Shown here one piece after another: positions 12,301-21,775 of a stretch of DNA of 64,000 nt; within the stretch, counting starts at the first letter, position 1, and every line of letters starts with the position of its first letter. Both the position numbers and the translations under genes were made by a program. The stretch covers positions 62,001 through 126,000 of the forward strand of contig ML769476.1 of the NCBI GenBank assembly GCA_009733575.1, written 5' to 3'. Under the pieces are notes generated by a model. That model worked only from the letters and a program-made list of their open reading frames with translations. It did not search any database and was not told where the DNA came from. The stretch comes from Gymnopus androsaceus JB14. Lineage: Eukaryota > Basidiomycota > Agaricomycetes > Agaricales > Omphalotaceae.

Positions 12301-13737
12301 CTCGAGTATCGTTCGAGTCGGGGTGACAATGACATGATAGCACTGGAATGTTCGGGGAATGGTCTTGTCCTTGAAAACAAACCTGGATAATAGACGACTC
12401 AAGGTTTGCTCAGGTGTCTCTGGAGGTCGGCTGGGATTGCTAAGTAGCTCAGCATACCGCTGGAGTAGGACAGCAACATATCGCGTCCCGTGCTGCTCGC
12501 AGAGGCTATCGAACCGATGTGTCATCTTCAACAGTTCCTGGACATTTAACAAACAATTGTGCAGGAGACCTTCAAGTTGGAACGCTACAGGCCAATCATG
12601 CTGCGATGTGTATGTGGACCATCTATGGAGGCTCTTCTCTGAGAAGATTGCGTACCCCGCAGCCTCTATATCTGGATTGTTCACCGGGCGGTTTAGTGGC
12701 GGCCAGATGATCGTTTGGAGTTCTGCAACCTTGCATAGTCGACGAAAAGATTTGACGACGTCGGATGAGTCGTAACTGCGTACCAGTAACCGGAGCGTAT
12801 GGGCGAATGGCGCGACACGGGCATGCCCTGCAATGCGATTTACGCTACCGATTCGGCGTTTGTATCGTGGATTATCTTTACTATCGTCATATTTTCGCCC
12901 AGTCATCGGTCGATGAAGGTCAAATTCTTCGAAGCTTGGAGGCGTCGTAGTGTCGAATATAATGTCTAACGGAAATAGGTCAACGTTGTAATGATAAAGG
13001 ATGAAGATATATCACATGAGTTTATGTACTCTTCACCAACAGCAATCCTCGAGATTGACGCGAAATTTATGACGATGTCAGTCCCAGTATGTCCGGAGAC
13101 GGGATTCGTAAGCTGTAATACTCCGTCAGTCTTAAGAGTGTATTTTCCAGTAGCAAGGTAAACTCACTTGAACTCTGATCAATTTGTGATCAAATTCAAA
13201 CTTCAGATATCCTACTTCGTCGGTGTATGTGTGCTCCCATTCGATGGAGTACTTTCTCGGTTCCTTTGGGTCTGTCCGGAATAAGACTCCAAACTGCACT
13301 TTGACCACCCTCAACAGCGTTTCCTCCAGTTCAAATACACGCTCCTCTCGATCTCTCTCCATATGTGGATCTACGAACGGAGCCTTCTGCACCATCGCTG
13401 CGATTTTTTGGGAATTTTTGTCGTTTGGTGGTCCCAGTAAACTAAATTTGATTTTTTTCCCGCTATATTTCACAGGATTCGTGCGAATGTAGTTCAGAAA
13501 TTGTCGAGCGATCTTCTCTGTGGGCACTGTGAGCTTGCCAGATCCGTTATGTCTTCCTTCGGTGCCGTCTCCTAGGTAGAGAAACACGTCGAAGTTCATT
13601 TTTCGGTCGGGTCGAGGTTGTCTGAAAGGCTCGTCGTGAAGGATCCGAGCAAGCTTCACTTTTAAATCCCAGCGGTCGATATCGGAGGGGATGTAGCGGA
13701 TGCTAAGTTGCATAGCTTCCTGATCCTCGTACGACAT
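9320..13737 (-). CDS. RNA-dependent RNA polymerase (RNA silencing)
   Basis: Cellular RdRP of the QDE-1/RDR family, which makes double-stranded RNA from single-stranded templates for small-RNA silencing. Exons (minus): 13737-13168, 13112-13037, 12965-11659, 11599-11412, 11369-10942, 10880-10791, 10736-10653, 10603-10558, 10503-10347, 10296-10263, 10138-10092, 10039-9320; together 3747 nt, 1248 aa. Family blocks in order: VDIIFDTTTPPSFEEF; HVIVTPTRTILEGP; EHSVWFMNPF; LFTDGVGTVSEGL; YQIRFLGFKGVVAVD; RLRPSMHKF; APMPCYFNR; LLAGVADEGPAY; RSPLTHPGDVQNV; SCLGGGDLDGDTFTV; AVDYPKKG. The catalytic Asp triad DLDGD (about residue 927-931) is created by splicing of GATGG|A at intron 10557-10504. One oddity at 10262-10139 is reported as a finding. 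Tail-to-tail with the membrane-protein gene, 108 bp apart. Confidence 0.93.
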
Positions 13738-14495
13738 AGTGTCAGATTTTCAGAAGGGAAAGCCCAAGTCAAGGGAGTAGAACTGAGACGATGATAATGA
13801 AATCGATGGTGCCCACAATCAGTGGAAGAGGCGGTTAAGCGTCAAGACGCGAACGTTCACGTGTTGGGTGTTAGCGCCCATGCGTCACTCTTCACTTCAC
13901 TGATAATGTATATGCTTTGATGTAGACGATTCCACCACCCTCTAGTGAATCACCGACTTGAAACCAGCTTGAAACAGTATTTGCGAAACAGGAGAATCCT
14001 TGAGAGCTGCAGGGTCGGATCTTTTTCATCTCATTCCGCCATAAAAATTTTACCTTCTAGTAAGTATCGTCCGACGCCGAGGCAGCGAGGCTGAAGACTC
14101 TATATCCAAACACGATGCGGAAGTTCAGACAGAAACAATGCCTGCTGACGAAGGCTGGAGCCAGGCATCCCAGTATCATGGACTGGCTACTCGAATTACG
14201 GTGTCGATGAACGCTATTGGGAGGCAGAGCCTGGCGTGCGCGTCTGGCAAGTCTATAGCCGAGTAGGAGACGCGTTATGATTGTAAAATTAGGGACGCGA
14301 CGATTGAATATGAGTGGCGAAGACAAGGCAGGAAGTATGGCAGTATCATTGGCGGCGTACACTACAGCAATTGAACCTTTCAATACCGAGAAACAACGTT
14401 CATTAAAGAGATGAGGTTAGGTAAAAGGCAAGAAGAGGCATGAAATGAAACGTTGAAAAGGACCGTTGATTAGATACATAGCAAGGAAGTATTCC
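13738..14495. other. intergenic, RdRP promoter side
   Basis: Between the RdRP start and the laccase stop, both on the minus strand. A 108-codon minus-strand frame (14057-14383) has no recognisable content. Nothing else seen. Confidence 0.45.
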
Positions 14496-16888
14496 TTAAG
14501 GTAGTTGCGCAGGAGTTAGACTGTCGTAAATAGGACATAGTGATTTCCAGTCAGCTGCAGAAGTAGAGTCAGGGTCTATATTTATTTTGAAAAATAAGTA
14601 AACATATACCTGGAACTGGATCGTCCTTTTTCGTGTCTCGTGTATCCTCCGCAAGCACAACAGCAAGACCCCTAGTGGAAGCATAGGAATGGGTATCAAA
14701 GAAAGGAAAACTTATTGCGATCACTTACAAGTCCAGATGAAGGTCAATATGGCTAGACACGAGGAACATCAAGAGTAGAGAGAACATCAGTGAAAGTCGA
14801 CTTGAGTATGAAGCAAAAAACATACCAATGTAAGAACCAAGGTCCTGCATTATCGGTGACGAATCTGATCGTTGTTTGATTGTTTAATGCCACCAATGTC
14901 GTGTCTCGACGAACCTGGTGCGAGAAAGAAGTTGAATACAAAGAAAACAGGATGAAAGCTAGGCCTTACGGGGTTCTTGAAATTGTACAATACGGAATCG
15001 GAAGTGCGCACCACATCAAAGGCATGCTAGACAATGTGTTTATCTTTGCGTTAAAGAAAAGATGATGCCCACTTACACCATGTAGATGGAAAGGATGAGG
15101 ACCAGAAGGCGCATCTCCACCGAAAAAGTTGATTTCGATGACTTTGTTGCTTGGAAGCGTGTAGACCGAGCCTTTCGGTAGCAAGTCTTGTGCATGTTGC
15201 GCGCCACTCAAGACCTGCAAAAGCACGGGAACGGTCGGGGAGACGTAGGTCACATTGTTCATAGAGAACAGTACGGTGCCATCGTCGAAACCCAGAGTAA
15301 AGTTCAAAACGACGTCGGCTCCACCAGGATAAGGCTTTCCTGGCGCGCCGGGTTTCTCCAAGGGTTGTAGATCACCCTCTCTCAATGCGATTACATCAGA
15401 TGACTGCGAAGTTTTAGGCTCCTCCTCTCGAGCACCTTTGTACCGAAGGATACCAGAATTGAGGCCGTTGGTAAAATTGTAAGCACCAACACCAGAGTTG
15501 GACAATGCCCTAACTCTGTAGTTGTCGATTTCTTGATCAGCGTGGAGGACGAAAGAGTATCGCTGGGCAGGATAGATCTCGATAAAGTTGACGGTGTGGG
15601 GTTCAGTATTGATTCCGTCGACCTTGAGAATGCTGTCAACGATGGGCGAATGTAAAGATTGAACAGAACCCACCTCGATGATGGTAAGATCGTGACCGTC
15701 GATGGAGAATCCAAAAAATGCATCAAATGATATGGCTATTAGGCGGAATCGGTAACGCTTTCCATGCTCGACTTGGATTACTGCCAAAGGAACATTAGGC
15801 TATCATACATTAGCATTCGGTCTTGATAGAGTATTATAGATACTCACTCCTCCGGCATAGCGACCTTTTCCATTAATCAGCGTAGCATCATTGTTTGGTG
15901 GGGCAAGGGCTGCTAACAGTTGCAAACTTGTTTGGTGGTACCTAGGACGCGATTCAGAATTGCAGCTGGTCTATTGTAAAAGGAAAGTTCAATACCAGTC
16001 TGCAAGTGTAATGACGGTAGATTCTTGAAACAAGAAAGTAAGCTTATATTCAAGCTTTAGCAGTTGAGATGTTACCATCGTCCACATCATATCGGTGTCG
16101 GTGAGGGTCTGTGGCCAGAGATTAAAGTTGATATCCATGGCATTCTCAGTTGAAAGCTTACCATTATCGTCGTAAATCACGATGGGCCCTCGTAATCCAT
16201 CACCGTACTATTGGGATGACAGCTTAAGAGAAAGATATTGACATCACTTGACAACGCTCATACCTGTACCGATAAATGCGAATGGTACCAAAATGTACCA
16301 GCCTGATCAGGAACTCTGAAATCATACAGGAACGAGTGATTTGGTGCAATAGGACACTGCGAGACAAACGCCACTCCGTCCGCGTAGTTTGTCGTCTTCT
16401 GGAAAAGACCGTGCCAGTGCTATTAAGGCCTGAATTAGAATACAGGTGGATGCTTGAGCTTGAGAGGACTTACGATACTGGTGCTTCTAACCATAGTTGG
16501 GTCTGTGAGTATGTCCGTCACATTGAAAAAGAATCTTTCGCCCTGAAACGATGATTTAATTCAACAGTTACTCGGAGCGTTAAGACAATGCAGCGGACCA
16601 TTTTCCCAGTTAATAGCGGCCCCGGAAACTCGCCGTCGTGAGGCGTCTTACCAGCGAGAACAGTACTGATCCATTTGGATTAGCTGGTACTAGAACGGAA
16701 GAAGGATGCCACAAAGAAGCTTACGAGCGTTGGAATCCATCCGGAGCGATGTCTCTATTGGATATGTAGAGATGTTCATGGTGCTGTCCGTAGTGTTGTT
16801 TGTGGTGCTGTCTGTCATTATTGACAACTTCGGCACCGTATACGACGCAGGACAGTTTGAAGATCAGGAACGCAATAGACAGCAGCAT
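14496..16888 (-). CDS. laccase (multicopper oxidase)
   Basis: Secreted copper oxidase that oxidises phenols and aromatic amines while reducing O2 to water. Fourteen exons: 16888-16725, 16665-16599, 16542-16474, 16419-16264, 16207-16162, 16108-16076, 16023-15996, 15941-15848, 15799-15077, 15026-14970, 14914-14826, 14752-14729, 14671-14610, 14554-14496; 556 aa with frame kept throughout. A hydrophobic leader ([18 protein letters not shown]) precedes a His-rich stretch ([15 protein letters not shown], about 27-41). All four copper blocks are present: HWHG (101-104), WYHSH (144-148), HPFHLHG (454-460), HCHIDLH (508-514), the last with Cys509 for type 1 copper and a Leu at the axial position. Odd: the Cys in the usual YCDGLRG is Gly154 (YGDGLRG), although its usual disulfide partner near the C-terminus (SLCPIYD, Cys544) is kept. 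The small 24-33-nt exons are unusually short. Confidence 0.93.
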
Positions 16889-18195
16889 GGTGAAGCTAAG
16901 GCTTGCTGAGAGTATCGAAAACTAACAAACGACGAGTCGTCTTGGATTGGAAAAAAAAGAAGAATACATAGACCTTTTATAAGCGTTATCCCATGCCGGC
17001 AGTGAGTCTCTTCGAGGAAGAGAAGTTTACACTCAAGGCCACCATTACGCGTTTCACTGTGGTTGCTTTTCGTAACGGTATCACAGCTTCGGTTCCCGGA
17101 AAGCTAAGTTGAAGCTATCGCGAGGGTTTCTCCTCAATAGTCGATGGTAATATTTCGGGATAAGGCTGATTGAAGTCGGATCAACAAAACTAATTGACAG
17201 TCTACAGAAAGGGGATTCATAGTCAGTTTGGAAATGCGCGAAACTCCAGCGAGAGAACTGTTCAGCAAAATAGATCAGCGACCGATGCTTCGAGCGTTGG
17301 CTTCGACATATTAAATTTGAATCTCCTAGCACCAAGCGGCTTATCACATCTGAATCTCCTACTAACCGGTATTTTTGAGGATATGCCCGATGCGCGCTTA
17401 CCGGACAAACCGCCCCTCTGCCAGCATCCGCAACAAGACAGACTAGAATTCCAAGCCGCCGTTCGGGTCTTTGGACACTTGGAGCTGACAGAAGTACGGA
17501 ATATGGTCTACGGCCGGGCCCAGTAACAGAAGAGACAAGTAGTATGCCTGAAGTATAGGATTCGGCTGTCACATAAGTTTTCACTCTGAAAGCGGCCTCG
17601 AGTGCTCTGTGAAGCCTTGAAAATTGAGTAGTGAGAACGGAGAAGAAGTTGATGAAGAGGTCTAGATACACATTCGGAAGGAGGATTACTATGGTAGACT
17701 GAGGCTGAGTACGCGAACTCGGGAGTCATATGATAGCACAACATGACTCATAGCAGACTAGTTAGGACACTGGACAGTGACAGATTGACGATCTGGCTTC
17801 GATTACTGTAAGAGTTGAGCAAGCCGAGAATAGGTGCTAGATAAGAATCTATGTAGCTCAAATAACACGAAAACCTCACGTTAGTTGAACTTCTTCCTTC
17901 ATGTTCTCCTGTCCCGATTCATTAGGACTAAACATTGTAGGTTAGAGTAGTCCTCTTGTAGAACCGAAATCATCGGCATTCTTGACATAAAGACGCGTTA
18001 TAATGCGCACAGAAGGAGTTGCAAAGAGTACTCAGCACAGGGCTCAGCACAGGGTATCGATTTTGAATATGGTCCATGCAGTTCAGTGAATTCAAATCAA
18101 TCGTTATCTGGAGAAGAACAAAAAATTTGTATCTTATCTGTGATTCGTAATCGTCAAAGCAAGCGCCCACCTTCAACTGGGACCAAACTGGGCGC
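16889..18195. other. intergenic, one orphan open frame
   Basis: Laccase upstream region up to the LINE insertion. A 196-codon minus-strand open frame (17081-17671) has no recognised domain, no family resemblance and no clear codon or splice evidence; it may be chance. No other feature seen. Confidence 0.4.
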
Positions 18196-18207
18196 ATCCT
18201 AACAGAT
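18196..18207. repeat. target-site duplication, left copy
   Basis: ATCCTAACAGAT, identical to 19279-19290. The two copies flank the LINE fragment, with a TTTAATTTAATTTAATATTTAA tract directly inside this one. Confidence 0.85.
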
Positions 18208-19278
18208 TTTAATTTAATTTAATATTTAATCCTCGTTTATTCGCCTTGGTGCGTAAGCATATGGTAGCGACATCCTCCTTGTATGTATTTATCTGCTCGT
18301 TCTAGGGTCGTCTATCAACAACGTTAGGCTCCCTGTCTAGCCGCTAGGGCTCGATTAAGCAGTCATCGTATCACAGGGAATCGTCCTTGCTGTAAGTATG
18401 TGGTGTAGTGGAGGGGAAAGGGCAGGAGAGGATAGAAATAGAGGAAGGAAAGAAAAACTAGAAATTATCTGTTCGCATGACCCATCGCACCTGTCCCCTA
18501 CTAATCATCACCCTATCGAGGCAGTTCCCCTACTATGTGTGAACCTTCCCATCTCGCTCACATATTGAAATAGATCTCCAAGGGTCTCCGCTGTTGTCAG
18601 CAATGCGGAGTAGGTACAATTCCTGGGGCCTATCTTCCTCCGTAGTCGTTCTCTCGGAATTCTGTGCGCTGTGCATTCCATAAGGTAGTGCTAGACGGTC
18701 TCGGGATGATGCTTGCAGCATGGGCAAATCGGGGAGTCGGCTCGATGTATCGCGTTCAGGTGTTTTTGTAACGGAGCGTGACCCGTTCGGAGCTGCGTCA
18801 GTATTGCCAGGAGTTTTCTTGGTAGCCCCGTCGAGAGCTTCCAGTACGCACGACTAGCAACGGTAGCTGGGAACGGGTCGACTTCCTTGAATTTTCTGTA
18901 TCTCGGCGATCGCTTCCACATCGAGTCATGGCAGTCCTCTAGGCGTTTCCTGAACGTTCGTACAATGGCGGTTTGACTCCTCGGGAGGGATTGTCGTAGC
19001 TGGTAGGGAGTCTGGTCTTTGCGCTCGATCGTCCTGCAGCTGCTCTTTTCGCTTCCTGGTCTGCTCTCTCATTCCCCAGCACTCCTGTGTGCCCCGGTAC
19101 CCAGCAGATACAGACGGTAGCATCTGGATGTGAATCCCAAAATTCGAGGAGCAGCTCGTGAAAGATGTTGAGGAGGTAGTGCGATGGGCCTGTGACTGAG
19201 GTGTCTGTTGCGGTGATGGATGAAGTGTTTTCGATCCAAATGGATAACTTTTCGATGGGCTGATGTTGTTGGCATGCT
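18208..19278 (-). mobile_element. 5'-truncated non-LTR retrotransposon (LINE) insertion
   Basis: A 1071-bp insertion between 12-bp direct repeats. On the minus strand it begins inside an RNase H domain (LSIWIENTSSITATD, LLLEFWDSHPDATVCICWVPGHTGVLGNERADQEAKRAA) and continues into the post-RNase H segment typical of Tad-like LINEs (LTQLRTGHAPLQKHL, ADSPICPCC, HYLMECTAH). It ends in a 3' untranslated stretch and an A-rich tail of TTAAA/TAAATT repeats next to the left duplication. Coding is broken: a frame change near 19000 (from TSYDNPSRG to the LRQSLPRSQTAIVRTF frame) and a TAG at about 18689-18691 between ETV and HYLMEC, where relatives have a sense codon. Truncation at the 5' end, an A-rich tail and a long target duplication are the usual signs of target-primed insertion. 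Confidence 0.88.
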
Positions 19279-19290
19279 ATCCTAACAGAT
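19279..19290. repeat. target-site duplication, right copy
   Basis: ATCCTAACAGAT, matching 18196-18207. It abuts the truncated 5' end of the LINE. Confidence 0.85.
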
Positions 19291-19731
19291 ATGTACGTAG
19301 CTCACTGCCAGATGGCACTAGTTTCATAGTAAGTCGCCTCGTTAGCTCTCATCTCCACGATCTCGAGTCTTGACGTTGCTCCCAAGGACTAGAAACTCAA
19401 TGGTTTCTCATCAGTTTCTTCACTTCGAGAATTCTGGATTGCGAGCCTCGAGACTAGCTTATAGACTTCTTTAGCTTCTTAGTGCCAGATGGGAATACTG
19501 CATGTGTGGTGTACAAGTGGGCATACCGGTGCGGATACTCTTGGGTGAGGTAAAATCGCGTTTTGTACCTCTTTATGATTCCAAATTAAATCTTCTAGGC
19601 CTCCTGGCACCAATAGTAGCCTTAGCTACTTTCGGCATTCGGGACTTCATCAACGCCATTTTATATGATTCATTGACCCCGTATAAAAAGCTCGATGATT
19701 TTGGCCTGCAGTACTACTGAAGCTTCTTACC
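19291..19731. other. intergenic spacer
   Basis: Contains a 72-codon plus-strand frame (19502-19720) without recognisable features. Likely promoter of the following small gene. Confidence 0.4.
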
Positions 19732-20228
19732 ATGTCCACTCAAGATGCACAAGTAAGCCTTTCAATCCCATATTCGCAATGCGTCCATCTGAAATTTCAT
19801 GTACTATCAAACATCTAGTCCATCTCCAAAGACTACTTTGAGCACAAGTCCCAGAATTACGGTCAGCTCCAAGGCCGCTTTCAGGCCGCTTTCACAACCC
19901 CAATCGTCAGGGCGCGGAGCACATTGTCACATTCCTTGCTAGAATGCAGCCTCCAAGCGGCTTTGCTACTACCTATGCGATGAAAGATTTCGACGTCCCA
20001 GATAAAGTCAAGGTGGGACTCGAACTCGATGATGACAAGCCAGAATTACGATGTTCAATTCTTGATCCTCCAGCTCAATTTCGGTGTTTTCAACCCCGAT
20101 ACAGAGAAGCGTGCTTAATTACTACTAGTCTTCCTGCCACTGCTGGTGTTGACAACGATTCAGATATCTGGGCTGAGACGTGGTACACAGTATCGTACAG
20201 CTCTGATATTACCGCACATATTGTGTAG
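19732..20228 (+). pseudogene. small unidentified gene broken by an 11-bp tandem duplication
   Basis: ATG at 19732 gives MSTQDAQ, then a GTAAGC..CATCTAG intron (19753-19818), then SISKDYFEHKSQNYGQLQGRF. GGCCGCTTTCA occurs twice in tandem at 19873-19883 and 19884-19894. Reading through one copy only would continue as HNPNRQGAEHIVTFLARMQ and the long coherent frame FATTYAMKDFDVPDKVKVGL, LRCSILDPPAQF to the stop at 20226-20228. With both copies present the frame is lost and ends a short way on. The product family was not recognised. Either a recent loss-of-function allele or a hidden intron; the exact duplication favours the first. Confidence 0.55.
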
Positions 20229-20560
20229 TGAGTGATATTTCTTGCTAATTTCCGGGATGGCTTATACAGTTTCCACATAGCACTTCATCCAACAAAGTGG
20301 AGGAAAAGTGAAGGGCGTGGCCCATGATGGGGCCAGGGGATGTGATTCTCCATAGGATTCTCTTTGCCCATCTTTCAATTGTAGATCCTTCAAGTGTACA
20401 GAAAGACGACAGAGACTACTTTTGACATTCTATATTAAGTATGGTGAGTCCAGTGCAAATGCGTCTCTGATAAAGTTCGTTTGTCACAAGACGCAGAGCT
20501 TATTAAGTTAATTTCGAAAGCTGTTGCCTCAAGGCTTGCCACAGCTCTCCGACCGTCATC

Positions 20561-21396
20561 ATGATTCTGAAAGAACGACTTTCACAGGAAGAACTCGCTA
20601 AGAGAATATCTACTATCGAGCTAGTGTATCGACAACCTAGTTATGCAGGCCCTAAACAGGATCTGGACGACTTCTTGAATGAAATCGAACGCAACTGTCA
20701 AAGAGTTGGTGTGCCTCGAACCCAGTGGGTAGATGTTGCTCTACACTTTATGACAGAGAAGATCCGCGGTATAATGCAAGAATGCAAAGATCACATCCAG
20801 AACTCGGAGAAGATTGATAACAGTAATCTTTGGGATGAGTTCAAGCTTGTTTTACGAGAACTGCATGGTACGGCATTGGTCAAACATAACTTGATTTTGT
20901 GATTCTGATTCTTATTTAATAGCCAGAGCTGCACAAGGCAGGTACTCACTCAACATCTCTGAATAAACCTTGACATGTTACATCCTTTGTCGCCTCCTCA
21001 GGTGCTTCGGATTCCGCTCCCCCCGACGACGACGTTTGTCAAAGCTGCTGCTGGAGGTATAGCTATTGCAGGAGCGACTTACGCAGTGGGACCTGCTGTC
21101 GTTCTCGGTGCCCTGAACGTTGCTGGGTTTACCAGTTCAGGAGTGCTTGCAGGTATGTTTATCAACTTGGATGTATGTATACGTGAGACTTATCGCATAC
21201 GATAGGCTCCGCAGCTGCCACCGCTCAATCCATTATTTATGGAGGAAGTACCACTGGTATCTTCTCTGTAATGCAATCTATTGCTGCTACTGGCGTGGTA
21301 GCGTCTGCACCTGCCCTTGCAGTCGGAGCTGGCGCAGTCGGGCTCGCTGCTGCTGGGTTCTACCTGGCTCGAAATATCTCCAGACGAGAGAATTAA
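20561..21396 (+). CDS. ISG12/IFI6-like glycine-rich membrane domain protein
   Basis: C-terminal exons encode an Ifi-6-16/ISG12-like domain: AAAGGIAIAGATYAVGPAVV, NVAGFTSSGVLAGSAAATAQSI, then SVMQSIAATGVVASAPALAV and GAVGLAAAGFYLARN with stop TAA 21394-21396. The GFT..G..AGS.AA pattern defines the family; in animals its members are small interferon-induced mitochondrial or ER membrane proteins that affect apoptosis. The N-terminal exon (from ATG 20561) gives a soluble helical segment, DLDDFLNEIERNCQRVGV, WVDVALHFMTEKIRGI and LWDEFKLVLRELHG. A model with exons 20561-20878, 21002-21152 and 21206-21396 is fully in frame (219 aa). An extra 19-nt exon (CCAGAGC..GGCAG, about 20924-20942) has good splice sites but breaks the frame. 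The two halves could instead be separate genes, the second starting at ATG 20975. Confidence 0.65.
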
Positions 21397-21775
21397 ATCA
21401 CACTGTCCAATCTAGGTGGAAGGAAGTTCCGGCTAGCTTCGCATTCATCTCAGTCGTAAATTTTGCTATATACATGTTTTTTCTTTTCTGTTTACAATCA
21501 ATATAAGCACTGACGGGACCCAATGCAGATGGAATAAGTGGTGAAGTCAAAGTAAAGTCATCTATTTGCCCTTGAACCGTACCGAAAGGCAATAGATTGT
21601 TAGAAGTATGATACAAATGTTCCTCGTTGATTATTGAAAGCAAGTGATAGAACTACAGAGCAATGGTGTGAGTAAGAATCCGCCATTGTGACGTAGGGAA
21701 CGCTACAAAAACAGAAAAAATAGTCTAAGTGTTCTATAATATGCAAATAAATATATAATGTCCTCTCATCTCGTC

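Noticed and set aside
16076..16162. Extra segment in the laccase between IYDD and [11 protein letters not shown]
   Set aside because: Two small introns (GTAAGC..CCACAG and GTAACA..TTCAAG) remove it and give [16 protein letters not shown], as in other laccases.
17081..17671. 196-codon open frame as a gene
   Set aside because: No recognisable domain, signal peptide, splice site or conserved block; Arg/Ser-rich composition fits a chance reading.
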